Source: Arenibacter latericius DSM 15913 (GTDB lineage Bacteria > Bacteroidota > Bacteroidia > Flavobacteriales > Flavobacteriaceae). From it: 64,000 nt of DNA. The notes below the pieces were generated by a model, which saw nothing but the letters and a program-made list of their open reading frames with translations, did not search any database and was not told the origin of the DNA. Below, in pieces: positions 52,441 through 63,036 of the stretch. The stretch lies in NCBI RefSeq assembly GCF_000424985.1, contig NZ_AUKX01000007.1, forward strand, positions 62,001 through 126,000, in the 5' to 3' direction. Position 1 is the stretch's first letter, and every line of letters starts with the position of its first letter. Position numbers and translations under genes: made by a program.

Positions 52441-55272
52441 ATGGCATACGAAGAAAATATTGAGGTTCAGGGAGCTCGGGTACACAACCTAAAAAATATA
52501 GATGTTACTATCCCTAGGGAAAAGCTGGTAGTAATAACCGGACTTTCGGGTAGTGGTAAATCATCTTTAGCTTTCGATACCATTTATGCAGAAGGTCAAC
52601 GAAGATACATAGAGACTTTTTCTGCTTATGCACGACAATTTTTAGGAGGATTAGAACGTCCAGACGTGGATAAAATAGACGGACTTTCTCCTGTTATCGC
52701 GATTGAGCAGAAAACCACCTCTAAATCTCCGCGTTCCACAGTTGGCACCATTACCGAAATTTATGACTTTCTTAGGTTATTGTTTGCAAGGGCGAGTGAT
52801 GCCTACAGCTACAATACCGGTGAGAAAATGGTTAGTTATGATGATGAGCAGATTAAAGACCTCATAATATCAACCTATAAGGACAAAAGGATTAATATTC
52901 TTGCCCCGGTAATTAGATCTAGAAAGGGACACTATAGGGAACTGTTTGAACAGATTGCTAAACAGGGGTTTGTAAAAGTAAGAATAGATGGGGAAATAAA
53001 GGATATTGTAAAGGGCATGAAAGTAGACCGTTACAAAACCCATGACATTGAAATTGTTATAGACCGACTTAAAATTTCTTCTGGCCCTGAATTAGATAAG
53101 CGTATTTCTGAAAGTATTAATACTGCTATGTATAGCGGAGATAATATATTGATGGTTTTAGAAGAGGGCAAAGACGAGCCTCGCTATTTTAGTAGAGACC
53201 TTATGTGTCCTACTACAGGTATCTCTTATCCCTCACCAGAACCAAATACATTTTCTTTTAACTCCCCAAAAGGAATGTGCCCTGATTGTAATGGTTTAGG
53301 AAATATTCATGAGGTGAACGAAAGCAAAATATTCCCCAATAAAAAATTATCAATTACCGCTGGTGGTATAGCACCCTTGGGGCCTTACAAAAAATCATGG
53401 GCTTTTAAGCAAATAGAAATCATTGCCCAGCGTTACAATTTTAGTTTGGACGATCCCATATCTAAAATTCCAGATGAAGCAATTAAGATATTGCTATATG
53501 GAGGAAAAGAAAGTTTTGAAGTAGATTCCAAAATTTTAGGAGTTAAAAGAAAATATAAGATTGATTATGAAGGAATTTCGCATTTTATAAAAAGTCAGTT
53601 CCACGAAGCCAATTCAACTTCCATAAAAAGATGGGCTAAGGAATATATGGACAAAATTAAATGTCCAACCTGCGAAGGCACTCGCTTAAAACAAGCTTCT
53701 TTAAACTTTAAGATAGACGCTAAAAACATTGCTGAATTATCCAATTTGGATATTTCTGACCTAGCAGATTTTTTCGGGAATTTAGAAGAAAAGCTATCAG
53801 GTAATCAATTGAAGATCGCTGAAGAAATAATTAAAGAGATTAGAAGCAGAATCCAATTTTTATTGGATGTAGGCTTAAACTATCTTTCATTAAACCGTAG
53901 TAGCAAGTCTCTTTCTGGTGGGGAGGCTCAACGGATTAGACTTGCTACCCAAATAGGCTCTCAACTAGTAGGGGTACTTTACATTTTAGACGAACCCAGC
54001 ATTGGTCTACATCAAAGAGACAATGAGCGTTTAATAGCTTCCTTAGAATCACTAAGAGATATTGGAAATTCTGTTATTGTAGTAGAACATGATCGGGATA
54101 TGATAGAGCGTGCAGATCATGTAATAGATATTGGACCAAAAGCTGGAAAATACGGTGGGGAAATAATATCACAAGGGAGTCCTGCAGAGCTCAGAAATCA
54201 TCACACCCTTACCGCAGCATATATAAACGGAGAGAAAGAAATAGAGGTACCTAAGACTAGAAGATCTGGCAATGGGAAATCTATAAAACTTACCGGTTGT
54301 ACTGGTAATAACCTTAAGAATATTTCAGTAGAATTCCCTTTAGGTAAAATGATCGGGGTAACAGGAGTATCAGGAAGTGGAAAGTCAACTTTAATTAGTG
54401 AAACATTGTACCCTATTCTAAACGCTTATTATTTTAATGGCGTTAAAGAACCAATGCCTTATAAAAAAATAAGTGGATTAGAACATATAGATAAAGTAAT
54501 AGACATTAATCAATCTCCCATTGGTAGAACCCCAAGGTCTAATCCAGCCACCTACACTGGAGTATTCAGTGAAATACGAGCCCTGTTTGCAAAGACCCAA
54601 GAAGCCGCAATTAGAGGCTACAAACCTGGGCGATTTAGTTTTAATGTTACAGGTGGACGTTGCGAAACTTGTAAAGGTGGTGGTTTAAGAGTTATAGAAA
54701 TGAATTTTCTGCCAGATGTATATGTAGATTGCGAGACTTGTAATGGAAAACGATTTAACCGAGAAACCTTAGAAATAAGATACAAAGGAAAGTCAATTGC
54801 AGATGTTCTAGAAATGACCATCAATGAATCGGTAGATTTTTTTGAAAACATTCCTAAAATCCATAGAAAACTTAAAACCATACAGGATGTAGGGTTAGGA
54901 TATATTTCTTTAGGTCAACAATCCACAACACTTTCTGGAGGAGAGGCACAGCGAATTAAGTTAGCAACTGAATTATCTAAAAAAGATACTGGAAACACCT
55001 TTTATATTTTGGATGAACCCACTACTGGCTTACATTTTGAGGATATTAGAGTACTTATGAATGTTTTAAACAAACTTGTAGACCAAGGGAATACCGTCTT
55101 AATTATAGAACACAACATGGATGTTATAAAAATGATGGATCATATCTTGGATATTGGTTATGAGGGGGGGCGAAATGGAGGAATGGTGGTTGCAAAAGGT
55201 ACTCCTGAAGAAGTAGCTAAAGATAAAAAAAGTCATACTTCCAAGTATCTAAGAAAAGAATTAGGTTTGTAA
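52441..55272 (+). CDS. uvrA: Excinuclease ABC subunit A
   Basis: From ATG 52441 the protein has 943 residues, normal for UvrA. It has two ABC modules: Walker [10 protein letters not shown] and GVSGSGKST, signatures [13 protein letters not shown] and [13 protein letters not shown], Walker [13 protein letters not shown] and [12 protein letters not shown]. Zinc sites lie in [15 protein letters not shown] and CETCKGGG...CETCNGKRF. It finds bulky DNA damage with UvrB in nucleotide excision repair. Starts at TTG 52426 and ATG 52429 lie at the predicted transcription start; 52441 ([16 protein letters not shown]) fits best but 52429 is possible. Bacteroidota often have a second UvrA. Confidence 0.95.
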   Translation: MAYEENIEVQGARVHNLKNIDVTIPREKLVVITGLSGSGKSSLAFDTIYAEGQRRYIETFSAYARQFLGGLERPDVDKIDGLSPVIAIEQKTTSKSPRSTVGTITEIYDFLRLLFARASDAYSYNTGEKMVSYDDEQIKDLIISTYKDKRINILAPVIRSRKGHYRELFEQIAKQGFVKVRIDGEIKDIVKGMKVDRYKTHDIEIVIDRLKISSGPELDKRISESINTAMYSGDNILMVLEEGKDEPRYFSRDLMCPTTGISYPSPEPNTFSFNSPKGMCPDCNGLGNIHEVNESKIFPNKKLSITAGGIAPLGPYKKSWAFKQIEIIAQRYNFSLDDPISKIPDEAIKILLYGGKESFEVDSKILGVKRKYKIDYEGISHFIKSQFHEANSTSIKRWAKEYMDKIKCPTCEGTRLKQASLNFKIDAKNIAELSNLDISDLADFFGNLEEKLSGNQLKIAEEIIKEIRSRIQFLLDVGLNYLSLNRSSKSLSGGEAQRIRLATQIGSQLVGVLYILDEPSIGLHQRDNERLIASLESLRDIGNSVIVVEHDRDMIERADHVIDIGPKAGKYGGEIISQGSPAELRNHHTLTAAYINGEKEIEVPKTRRSGNGKSIKLTGCTGNNLKNISVEFPLGKMIGVTGVSGSGKSTLISETLYPILNAYYFNGVKEPMPYKKISGLEHIDKVIDINQSPIGRTPRSNPATYTGVFSEIRALFAKTQEAAIRGYKPGRFSFNVTGGRCETCKGGGLRVIEMNFLPDVYVDCETCNGKRFNRETLEIRYKGKSIADVLEMTINESVDFFENIPKIHRKLKTIQDVGLGYISLGQQSTTLSGGEAQRIKLATELSKKDTGNTFYILDEPTTGLHFEDIRVLMNVLNKLVDQGNTVLIIEHNMDVIKMMDHILDIGYEGGRNGGMVVAKGTPEEVAKDKKSHTSKYLRKELGL

Positions 55273-55382
55273 CTTTAGCAGTTTTGATATTATAAAAATT
55301 GCTATACTCAACATAATTTTGGACAGCCTAAGAATTTTTAGCACATTTAACAGACTTTAAAACAATTGATTTACGATATATT

Positions 55383-56069
55383 ATGAGAAAAGAACAACAT
55401 CACAAGGGATGGAATGAAATAAAAACCAACGATTCATGGGCATTATTTAAGATAATGGGAGAATTTGTAAACGGTTTTGAAAAAATGAGTGCCATTGGTC
55501 CTTGTGTTTCCATCTTTGGATCTGCCCGTACCAAACCAGAAGACCCCTATTATGAACTTGCCGTTAGAGTAGCTAAAAGCATTTCTGAAGCAGGCTATGG
55601 TATTATTACCGGAGGTGGTCCTGGAATAATGGAAGCAGGAAATAAAGGAGCTCATTTAGCTGGCGGCACCTCGGTTGGTTTAAATATAGACTTACCTTTT
55701 GAACAGCATGACAACCCATATATCGATAACGATAAAAGTTTAGATTTTGATTATTTCTTTGTCCGTAAGGTGATGTTCGTTAAGTATTCTCAGGGCTTTG
55801 TAGTTATGCCAGGAGGCTTCGGAACCTTAGATGAGCTTTTTGAAGCCATTACTCTTATTCAGACCAATAAAATTGAAAAATTCCCAATTATTTTGGTCGG
55901 CACAGAGTTTTGGACTGGATTGATAGATTGGATAAAAAGCTCCTTACTTAAGGTTGGAAATATTAGTCCAAACGATTTAGACCTAATTCAAATTGTTGAT
56001 ACAGAGGAAGAAGTAGTAGATATTATTGATGCTTTTTACAAAGGCAACCTACTTACTCCAAACTTCTAA
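55383..56069 (+). CDS. LOG-family (TIGR00730) nucleotide-processing protein
   Basis: The 228-residue Rossmann-fold protein has GGGPGIMEAGNKGA and the LOG motif PGGFGTLDELFEA. Family members cleave nucleoside 5'-monophosphates to the base and ribose 5-phosphate; plant and some bacterial ones release cytokinins. In a bacterium of this kind purine salvage is as likely. A TTG start 12 nt after its stop begins the next gene, so the two are co-transcribed. Confidence 0.92.
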   Translation: MRKEQHHKGWNEIKTNDSWALFKIMGEFVNGFEKMSAIGPCVSIFGSARTKPEDPYYELAVRVAKSISEAGYGIITGGGPGIMEAGNKGAHLAGGTSVGLNIDLPFEQHDNPYIDNDKSLDFDYFFVRKVMFVKYSQGFVVMPGGFGTLDELFEAITLIQTNKIEKFPIILVGTEFWTGLIDWIKSSLLKVGNISPNDLDLIQIVDTEEEVVDIIDAFYKGNLLTPNF

Positions 56070-56081
56070 AATCTTATCTAC

Positions 56082-58928
56082 TTGAGAAAATTGTTGAATA
56101 GCTTACTAAGTAACCTACCCCTAATTATTTTATTATGGGGACACCTAAGTTATTCCCAAAACAGTAATAAAGTTACTGCTTCCTTGGATGAGGAAACAAA
56201 AGTAATAAGCATTCAACAGGAATTAACTTACTACAATCAATCTCAAGATACATTAAACAACATATTTTTAAATGATTGGGCCAATGCCTATGCCGATAAG
56301 AATACGGTATTGGCCAAAAGATTTGCTGAAGAGTTTAAAAAGAGCCTTCATCTAGCAAAAGAGGACGAACGTGGACATACCAAAATAATAAGTGCTGTAG
56401 ACGACAAGCATCAAGGGCTAAGTTGGAGTTATACTACAGCCCGGGATATCGTTAAAATAGATCTCAATACTCCCTTACCTCCAAAATCCTCTATTAAACT
56501 ATTTATTACCTATAAGGTTAAACTACCCCCCAATAAGTTTACACCTTACGGGTTTAATAGTAATAGGGAATATTTTCTTAAGGACTGGTATTTATCTCCC
56601 GCAGTTTATGATGGGGAATGGCACCTCTATTCTAATAAAAATTTAGAAGATTTATATACGGAAGTTACAAACACTACAATACATCTCACTCTTCCCAAAG
56701 ATTTATACGCAGTTTCAAATTTTAACGAGTCTGATAAGTCTAGCCTAGGAGATAATCAACATATCACCTTAATTGGTACGGATCAAAAAAATGGAGAAAT
56801 ACTAATTACACCTTACAGGCGATTCACCAAACATGTAACACCAGCACTCACAGTAATTACAGATCTACAAACAATAAGGTATGATGAAATATCCTCCGGA
56901 ATTTCAATTAATAGGATTACCAAATTTCTACAAGAAAGCCTAGGAGATTTTCCGCATCAACATTTATTGGTAAGTGAATGGGACTATGATAAGGACCCTC
57001 TATATGGAATAAATCAACTACCTAAATTCATAAGACCATATGAGGAGCAGTTTCAATTTGAAATGAAGTTTCTAAAAACTGCCTTAAACAGTTTTGTTAA
57101 GGAAACTATGTTCATAAATCCAAGAAAAGAAAAGTGGGTAACAGATGCTATTACAAATTATCTGATAATAAACTTTGTAGAGCAACATTATCCGGATCAA
57201 AAGCTTTTGGGAAAACTATCGAGCATTTGGGGTATTCGTGGTTTTCATTTGGCAAAAATGAATTTTAATGAGCAATATCCTTTGTTACATATGTTATCTG
57301 CTCGAAGAAATGTAGATCAGGCTTTAACCACTCCCAATGACTCGTTAATAAAATTCAACCAAAAAATAGCGAACAGATATAAGGCTGGATTAGGTTTAGC
57401 ATATTTAGCAGACTATACTGGTAAAGAAAAAGTAGATAAAAGTGTTAGAGATTTTTACGAATTCTATAACCTGAAAGAATCCACGGCGGCAGATTTTAAG
57501 TTTATAGTAGTAGAAAATTCGGACAAGGATATCAATTGGTTTTTCGATGAATATGTATCTACCACCAAGAAAATTGATTTTAAAATAACGAAGGTTTTAA
57601 AATCTCAAGACTCTTTATCGGTCACCTTAAAGAACAAACAAGGAACTAATGTTCCCATTTCACTATTTGGAATTAAAAACGATTCTATTGTTTCCAAATA
57701 TTGGTTCACCAATATTACTGACGAGAAAACCTTCCATATTCCTAGAGAAGACGAGGAGCGATTAGTACTAAATTATGATCAGACCATTCCTGAATTTAAC
57801 CAACGTGACAATTGGAAATCTCTCAATGGATTCTTTTCTAGTAACAAAAGATTGAAATTTCAATTCTTTAAAGATGCTGAAGACCCATATTTTAATCAAG
57901 TTTTTTATGTTCCAGTTCTAAGTTTTAATAAATATGACGGACTTGCCCCTGGGATACGTCTCCATAATAAAACCCTATTAGAGCGTCCTTTTGTTTTTGA
58001 TGTAGCTCCTTCCTATGCTCCCAATGAAAAAACCCTTGTGGGCTATGGAAGTTTTAATTTTAGACAGTATCACGCAAAAAAAGGGTTATACGTTACCAAC
58101 TATTCTTTAAGAGGGTCTACTTCACATTTTCAAAAAAATTCTCGATACACCACTATTAGTCCTTCAATTGGTTTTGGCTGGAGACCAGACAACTTGCTAT
58201 CTAACAAACGAAACTATTTACTTTTTAGGTCTGTAAATGTCTTTAGGACAGTTGACGAAGCCCTTGAAAGCAGTGGCTTAGAGACTGATCCAGATTACAA
58301 TGTACTTAACGCTAAATACATTCATACTACCAATAACATATTAAATTATTTTTCCTGGTCATTTGATGCACAACATTCCAATGTTTTTACCAAAGTTGCC
58401 TACGAATTAGAATATCGAAAGCTTTTTGAAAACAACACTCAATTTAACATACGTTTTTTTGCTGGAAAGTTTATTAACAACAAATCAGCTGGCGACAGCA
58501 ATTTCTTTAGTTTTTCCCTAGATAGACCAACAGATTACTTGTTTGATTATGATTACTTAGGAAGGTCTGAAGGTTCCGGAATTTATAGTCAGCAAATTAT
58601 AGTAGCAGAAGGTGGATTTAAATCGAAATTAGAAAATCCATTTGCAGACGATTGGATGGCAACCGTTAACTCTAGTGTTAATCTCTGGCGATGGGTAGAG
58701 CTTTATGGCGATATTGGTTTAGTGAAAAATAGGGGGCTAAAAGAACGTTTTGTTTATGATTCTGGGATCCGTCTAAATCTATTGACTGATTATTTTGAAC
58801 TTTATTTCCCTATCTACTCTAATAATGGTTGGGAAATTTCTCAGCCCCAGTACGATCAAAAAATTAGGTTCGTGATTACCTTAAGTCCAAGGACCTTAAC
58901 CGGCTTATTTACTAGAAAATGGTTTTAA
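56082..58928 (+). CDS. Secreted pseudo-M1 peptidase fused to an outer-membrane beta-barrel
   Basis: The 948-residue protein has a signal peptide (about 1-26, ending SYSQ). Residues 30-500 follow the M1/gluzincin layout: an immunoglobulin-like N-terminal part with an LPPKSSIKLFITYKVKLP strand, WYLSPAVYDGEWH and a helical part. Where M1 enzymes have HExxH the sequence reads FEMKFLK, and WLNEGF is replaced by WVTDAIT, so the zinc ligands are missing. From about residue 610 strands with alternating aromatic residues (FVFDVAPSYAP, GYGSFNFRQYHAK, FSWSFDAQHS) and a final phenylalanine look like an outer-membrane barrel. The start is TTG at 56082, with no nearby ATG preferred. Surface binding or export is a guess. 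Confidence 0.7.
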   Translation: MRKLLNSLLSNLPLIILLWGHLSYSQNSNKVTASLDEETKVISIQQELTYYNQSQDTLNNIFLNDWANAYADKNTVLAKRFAEEFKKSLHLAKEDERGHTKIISAVDDKHQGLSWSYTTARDIVKIDLNTPLPPKSSIKLFITYKVKLPPNKFTPYGFNSNREYFLKDWYLSPAVYDGEWHLYSNKNLEDLYTEVTNTTIHLTLPKDLYAVSNFNESDKSSLGDNQHITLIGTDQKNGEILITPYRRFTKHVTPALTVITDLQTIRYDEISSGISINRITKFLQESLGDFPHQHLLVSEWDYDKDPLYGINQLPKFIRPYEEQFQFEMKFLKTALNSFVKETMFINPRKEKWVTDAITNYLIINFVEQHYPDQKLLGKLSSIWGIRGFHLAKMNFNEQYPLLHMLSARRNVDQALTTPNDSLIKFNQKIANRYKAGLGLAYLADYTGKEKVDKSVRDFYEFYNLKESTAADFKFIVVENSDKDINWFFDEYVSTTKKIDFKITKVLKSQDSLSVTLKNKQGTNVPISLFGIKNDSIVSKYWFTNITDEKTFHIPREDEERLVLNYDQTIPEFNQRDNWKSLNGFFSSNKRLKFQFFKDAEDPYFNQVFYVPVLSFNKYDGLAPGIRLHNKTLLERPFVFDVAPSYAPNEKTLVGYGSFNFRQYHAKKGLYVTNYSLRGSTSHFQKNSRYTTISPSIGFGWRPDNLLSNKRNYLLFRSVNVFRTVDEALESSGLETDPDYNVLNAKYIHTTNNILNYFSWSFDAQHSNVFTKVAYELEYRKLFENNTQFNIRFFAGKFINNKSAGDSNFFSFSLDRPTDYLFDYDYLGRSEGSGIYSQQIIVAEGGFKSKLENPFADDWMATVNSSVNLWRWVELYGDIGLVKNRGLKERFVYDSGIRLNLLTDYFELYFPIYSNNGWEISQPQYDQKIRFVITLSPRTLTGLFTRKWF

Positions 58929-58933
58929 AACTT

Positions 58934-58964
58934 TACCACATTCTTAAAATATGCGGTATTTTTT
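58934..58964 (+). terminator. Possible terminator after the barrel gene
   Basis: TACCACAT and ATGCGGTA pair except for one position and are followed by six T, right after the stop at 58928. Confidence 0.5.
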
Positions 58965-59038
58965 GCGACATCAACAACGATTAATTTATCAAAACCCTAA
59001 ACGTTAAGGATTTATTAAGTAATATCGTATTTTATCGG

Positions 59039-59069
59039 TTGCAAAAACCATTATGATTTGATACTTTTG
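59039..59069 (+). promoter_or_regulatory. Promoter of the fused E1 gene (-33 and -7 elements)
   Basis: TTG at 59039-59041 is followed after 20 nt by TACTTTTG at 59062-59069, a good consensus pair. The start near 59075 gives a leader of about 24 nt. Confidence 0.72.
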
Positions 59070-59098
59070 CGTAAACCTTTAATTCCGTTGATTCCGTA

Positions 59099-61510
59099 AT
59101 GAATATAGATTCCGAAACTAGTAGCGACATTTCATTTGATGATTTTCAAATTCAAATATTAAAGGATTACGAAATTGCAGTTACCAGTAGGGAGTGTAGT
59201 TTGTTAGGAAGAAGAGAAGTTTTAACTGGTAAAGCGAAATTTGGAATTTTCGGTGATGGTAAAGAGCTACCACAACTCGCTATGGCTAGGTCTTTTATGG
59301 ACGGAGATTTTAGAAGTGGTTATTACCGAGACCAAACCTTTATGATGGCCTTAGGCCTACTTACTCCAAAGCAATTCTTTCATGGCCTCTATGCCACAAC
59401 CGATATCACTAAAGATATTATGAGTGCTGGTAGGCAAATGGGAGGACATTTCACTACCTTCAGTTTAAACGAAGATGGCAGTTGGAAAAATCTTACCGAA
59501 CAAAAGAATAGCAGTGCAGACATCTCTTGTACAGCAGGTCAGATGCCTAGACTTTTAGGCCTAGCACAAGCCTCAAAAATATACAGAAACGTTAAAGGAA
59601 TTAATAGTGACAAGTTTTCTAAAAATGGAAACGAAGTTGCATGGGGTACTATTGGTAACGCCAGTACTAGTGAAGGAGCTTTTTTTGAAACTATAAATGC
59701 TGCTGGAGTATTACAAGTACCAATGGTAATCAGTATTTGGGATGATGAATATGGGATATCCGTGCATGCCAAACACCAAACCACAAAAGAGGACATTTCT
59801 AAAATATTAGCTGGTTTCCAACGTGACAAGAAGGATGACGGATTTGAAATAATAAAGGTAAAGGGCTGGGATTATACAGCACTTATACACGCTTATGAAA
59901 ATGCAGCCGATATAGCTCGGGAACAGCACGTTCCAGTAATCATTCACGTTACCGAACTCACCCAACCACAGGGTCATTCCACCTCTGGGTCTCACGAACG
60001 CTACAAAAGTGAAGAACGCTTAACTTGGGAAAGGGAAAATGATTGTAATAAAAGGTACAGAGAATGGATTCTCTCCAATAAAATTGCAACAGAGGAAGAG
60101 TTAAATAGCATTGAAAAGAATATTAAAAGACAGGTCCGAAGCGCAAGAAAAGAAGCTTGGGAAGAGTTTTTAACCCCACACAGGGAGCATAAAAAAACAC
60201 TGGTAAACATATTAGATAATGTTGCCAATTCTAGCCCCAACAAAAACTTTATTGAAAAACTCAAAAATGATTTAATTGCCAAGGAAGATCCTATTAAAAA
60301 AGACCTAGCCTCTACCGCAAGAAAAACCATGCGCTATCTTTTGGGTGAAGACACCAAGGAAAAGGATGTTTTAGCGAATTGGCTAGATTCTTTTATGGAA
60401 GAGTCTGAAGCTAAATTCAGTTCTTTCCTTTACAATGAACAAGAGAATAGTGCCCTCTATGTTCCAGAAGTGAAGCCTTCCTATGACCAAGATACTACAG
60501 CTGTAGATGGCAGAGTTATACTAAGGGATAATTTCGATAGATTATTTGAAAAATACCCTGAAGCCTTAATTTTTGGGGAAGATACAGGTGCTATTGGCGA
60601 TGTAAACCAAGGCTTAGAGGGATTGCAAAAAAAATATGGTGAGCTAAGAGTCGCCGATACGGGAATTAGAGAAGCAACTATTATTGGTCAGGGAATAGGA
60701 ATGGCCATGCGAGGCTTACGCCCAATTGCAGAAATCCAATATTTAGATTATATTTTCTATGCTTTATTTACCTTGACAGATGATTTAGCTACCTTGCTAT
60801 ATAGGACCGTGGGAAAACAACGTGCGCCATTAATTGTAAGGACAAGAGGTCACAGGCTAGAAGGTATATGGCACTCCGGCTCTCAAATGGGTGGCCTAAT
60901 CCACTTATTACGAGGCATGTATATCCTCACGCCAAGAAACATGACCAAAGCTGCAGGCTTTTACAACACTTTATTGAAAGGCAATGAACCTGCACTAGTA
61001 ATTGAAAGCTTAAACGGATATCGTCTTAAAGAGGACAAACCTAATAATTTAGGAGAGCTATGCACTCCTATTGGCGTAGTAGAAGTCGTGAAACCTGGAA
61101 AGGATATTACGCTTCTCTCCTATGGATCTACTTTACGAATTGTAATGAAGGTTGCCCAAGAGCTACAACAAGTAGGTATAGATGCAGAAGTAATAGATGC
61201 GCAAAGTCTTTTACCTTTCGATTTAAATCACGACGTATTAAAAAGTATCCAAAAGACCAATCGATTATTGATAATAGATGAAGATGTTCCTGGTGGATGT
61301 TCTGCATACCTAATCCATGAAATCATGGAAAAGCAAGGGGCATATCAGTATTTAGACAGCGCTCCACAAACCCTAACAGGAAAACCCCATAGACCAGCAT
61401 ACGCCACGGATGGAGATTATTTTTCAAAACCTAATGCAGAAGATATTTTTGAAAAGGTCTATTCCATAATGCGCGAATCTAACCCTAAGGAATTCCCTAA
61501 ATTAAGATAA
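59099..61510 (+). CDS. Single-chain E1 alpha-beta 2-oxoacid dehydrogenase
   Basis: The 803-residue protein joins an E1-alpha half (about 1-460) and an E1-beta half (about 470-803). The alpha half has YYRDQTFMMALGL and a ThDP motif that reads GNASTSEG at 186-193 and WDDEYGIS at 214-221; the usual forms are GDG...EG and NN. The beta half has IFGEDTGAIGDVNQG, GQGIGMAMRGLRPIAEIQ and a DEDVPGG end. The most likely substrate is a branched-chain 2-oxo acid, with E2/E3 subunits encoded elsewhere. The gene is monocistronic with a strong promoter. The altered metal ligands are discussed under findings. Confidence 0.9.
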   Translation: MNIDSETSSDISFDDFQIQILKDYEIAVTSRECSLLGRREVLTGKAKFGIFGDGKELPQLAMARSFMDGDFRSGYYRDQTFMMALGLLTPKQFFHGLYATTDITKDIMSAGRQMGGHFTTFSLNEDGSWKNLTEQKNSSADISCTAGQMPRLLGLAQASKIYRNVKGINSDKFSKNGNEVAWGTIGNASTSEGAFFETINAAGVLQVPMVISIWDDEYGISVHAKHQTTKEDISKILAGFQRDKKDDGFEIIKVKGWDYTALIHAYENAADIAREQHVPVIIHVTELTQPQGHSTSGSHERYKSEERLTWERENDCNKRYREWILSNKIATEEELNSIEKNIKRQVRSARKEAWEEFLTPHREHKKTLVNILDNVANSSPNKNFIEKLKNDLIAKEDPIKKDLASTARKTMRYLLGEDTKEKDVLANWLDSFMEESEAKFSSFLYNEQENSALYVPEVKPSYDQDTTAVDGRVILRDNFDRLFEKYPEALIFGEDTGAIGDVNQGLEGLQKKYGELRVADTGIREATIIGQGIGMAMRGLRPIAEIQYLDYIFYALFTLTDDLATLLYRTVGKQRAPLIVRTRGHRLEGIWHSGSQMGGLIHLLRGMYILTPRNMTKAAGFYNTLLKGNEPALVIESLNGYRLKEDKPNNLGELCTPIGVVEVVKPGKDITLLSYGSTLRIVMKVAQELQQVGIDAEVIDAQSLLPFDLNHDVLKSIQKTNRLLIIDEDVPGGCSAYLIHEIMEKQGAYQYLDSAPQTLTGKPHRPAYATDGDYFSKPNAEDIFEKVYSIMRESNPKEFPKLR

Positions 61511-61636
61511 AACCCATTTATTTTTTTAAAGAATAGCCTTGCTTAAATACAGTTTTATACCAAAAAATATATGTTTTAATTAGGCAAATAGCTATTTTTA
61601 TCAACGAAAATAGTTATTAATTAAATTGTCCCCCAA

Positions 61637-61999
61637 ATGAAAGATCTTGGTTTACTTCTTTTACGAGTTGGTTTATCCGCATTGATGCTTACCCATGGAG
61701 CTCCAAAGTTTTTAAAACTAATACAAGGTAATTTTGAGTTTGGTGATCCAATAGGAATTGGGGCCGCTCCTTCTCTATTTTTAGCAGTAATCGGAGAATT
61801 TATATGTCCTATTTTAGTGATTATAGGTATTAAAACCCGTTGGGCTTCTGTACCTGTTATTATAACCATGTTAGTAGCCACATTTCTAGTTCATGCCAAT
61901 GATCCAATATCCGTTAAGGAAAAAGCACTATTATTTTTAGTAGGTTTTACAAGTATAGTTTTATTGGGACCAGGAAAGTTTAGTCTGGACAAAAAATAA
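61637..61999 (+). CDS. DoxX family membrane protein
   Basis: The 120-residue protein has four hydrophobic helices. The start DLGLLLLRVGLSALMLTHGAPK and the middle FLAVIGEFICPILVIIGIKTRW match the DoxX family, whose members have been linked to redox processes; this one's role is unknown. An imperfect hairpin (AATAgCTATTTT / AAAATAGtTATT) lies at about 61586-61619, 17 nt before the start. It ends 9 nt before the convergent holA stop. Confidence 0.9.
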   Translation: MKDLGLLLLRVGLSALMLTHGAPKFLKLIQGNFEFGDPIGIGAAPSLFLAVIGEFICPILVIIGIKTRWASVPVIITMLVATFLVHANDPISVKEKALLFLVGFTSIVLLGPGKFSLDKK

Positions 62000-62008
62000 T
62001 ATTGTTCT

Positions 62009-63010
62009 CTATCGGAATATTTTCACCACCAACTCCTTTAATAGATCTTGGTGAGAAATACTAGCGCCTACCCCTTTACTCTTTACATCTAGCTCCCTTA
62101 GCTCAGATATAATTGCACTTACCCGCCTCATAGGATAGTTTCTTGCTGCAATCTGGATTTCCTCTACAAAATAAGGCCTTATGCCCAAGGCGCTGGAAAC
62201 GCTTTTTGGAGAATGGTCATTTAATCCGTGGTAATTTAACAACTGATTAAAAAAGGAATACAATAAAGTCACTGTCAATACAAAGGGATTGTCTTTAGGG
62301 TTCTGAGCAAAATAATTTATAATCCTTGTGGCTTTCACCACATCTCGTTCACCAATAGCCTTTTTTAGTTCAAAATTGTTAAAGTCTTTACTAATTCCTA
62401 TATTTTCCTCAATTGCTTCGGGTGTAATTTGGATGCCCTTAGGAACAACAAGACATAGTTTCTCTAGTTCTTTATCTATTTTTCCTAAATCGGTACCCAA
62501 GAATTCAACCAAAAGATTCGCCGCTTTAAAGGTGATATCGTACCCCCTAGATTTTAAGACGGTTTTAATCCAATCTGCTACCTTATTTTCATAAAGCTTT
62601 TTGCTTTCAAAAATAACCCCTGTTTTATTGATAGCCTTGTATAATTTTTTACGCTTATCTAGCTTATTATACTTATAGCAGATTACCAACACCGTAGATG
62701 GCTGCGGATTTGATGCATAGGAAACCAAATTCTCTATTGTTCGAGATAAATGCTGTGCCTCCTTTATAATCACTACCTGCCTTTCTGCCATCATAGGGTA
62801 CCTTTTAGCATTCCCTACAATATCATCTACACTAATATCCCTTCCATAGAGAACCATCTGATTAAAACCACGCTCCTCTTCCGAAAGCACATTCTTTTCA
62901 ATAAACTCAGAAATTTTGTCGATATAAAAAGGTTCTTCCCCAGTCAGGAGATATATTGGTGCTATATTTCCTTTTCTTATATTGCCTACAATTTTCTTTA
63001 CTTCGTCCAT
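62009..63010 (-). CDS. holA: DNA polymerase III subunit delta
   Basis: The 333-residue protein has the HolA pattern: IYLLTGEEPFYIDKI at the start, VVIIKEAQHLSR in the ATPase-like domain I, and a C-terminal collar domain with DLLKELVVKIFR. Delta opens the DnaN clamp in the clamp loader. The divergent gene to its right encodes an HsdR_N-type domain; the gap is only 26 nt and may carry two promoters. Confidence 0.92.
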   Translation of the reverse strand: MDEVKKIVGNIRKGNIAPIYLLTGEEPFYIDKISEFIEKNVLSEEERGFNQMVLYGRDISVDDIVGNAKRYPMMAERQVVIIKEAQHLSRTIENLVSYASNPQPSTVLVICYKYNKLDKRKKLYKAINKTGVIFESKKLYENKVADWIKTVLKSRGYDITFKAANLLVEFLGTDLGKIDKELEKLCLVVPKGIQITPEAIEENIGISKDFNNFELKKAIGERDVVKATRIINYFAQNPKDNPFVLTVTLLYSFFNQLLNYHGLNDHSPKSVSSALGIRPYFVEEIQIAARNYPMRRVSAIISELRELDVKSKGVGASISHQDLLKELVVKIFR

Positions 63011-63024
63011 TTCAAAAAATTTGT

Positions 63025-63032
63025 CAACTTTG
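63025..63032 (+). promoter_or_regulatory. Possible -7 element of the HsdR_N gene (leaderless candidate)
   Basis: CAACTTTG differs from TAnnTTTG at the first base and ends 4 nt before the ATG at 63037. It supports that start over an upstream in-frame ATG at 62956, which lies inside holA. Confidence 0.45.
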
Positions 63033-63036
63033 CATC

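Noticed and set aside
62956-63036. Longer N-terminus of the HsdR_N protein
   Set aside because: It overlaps holA on the other strand and the added hydrophobic residues do not belong to the domain; the ATG at 63037 is better placed.
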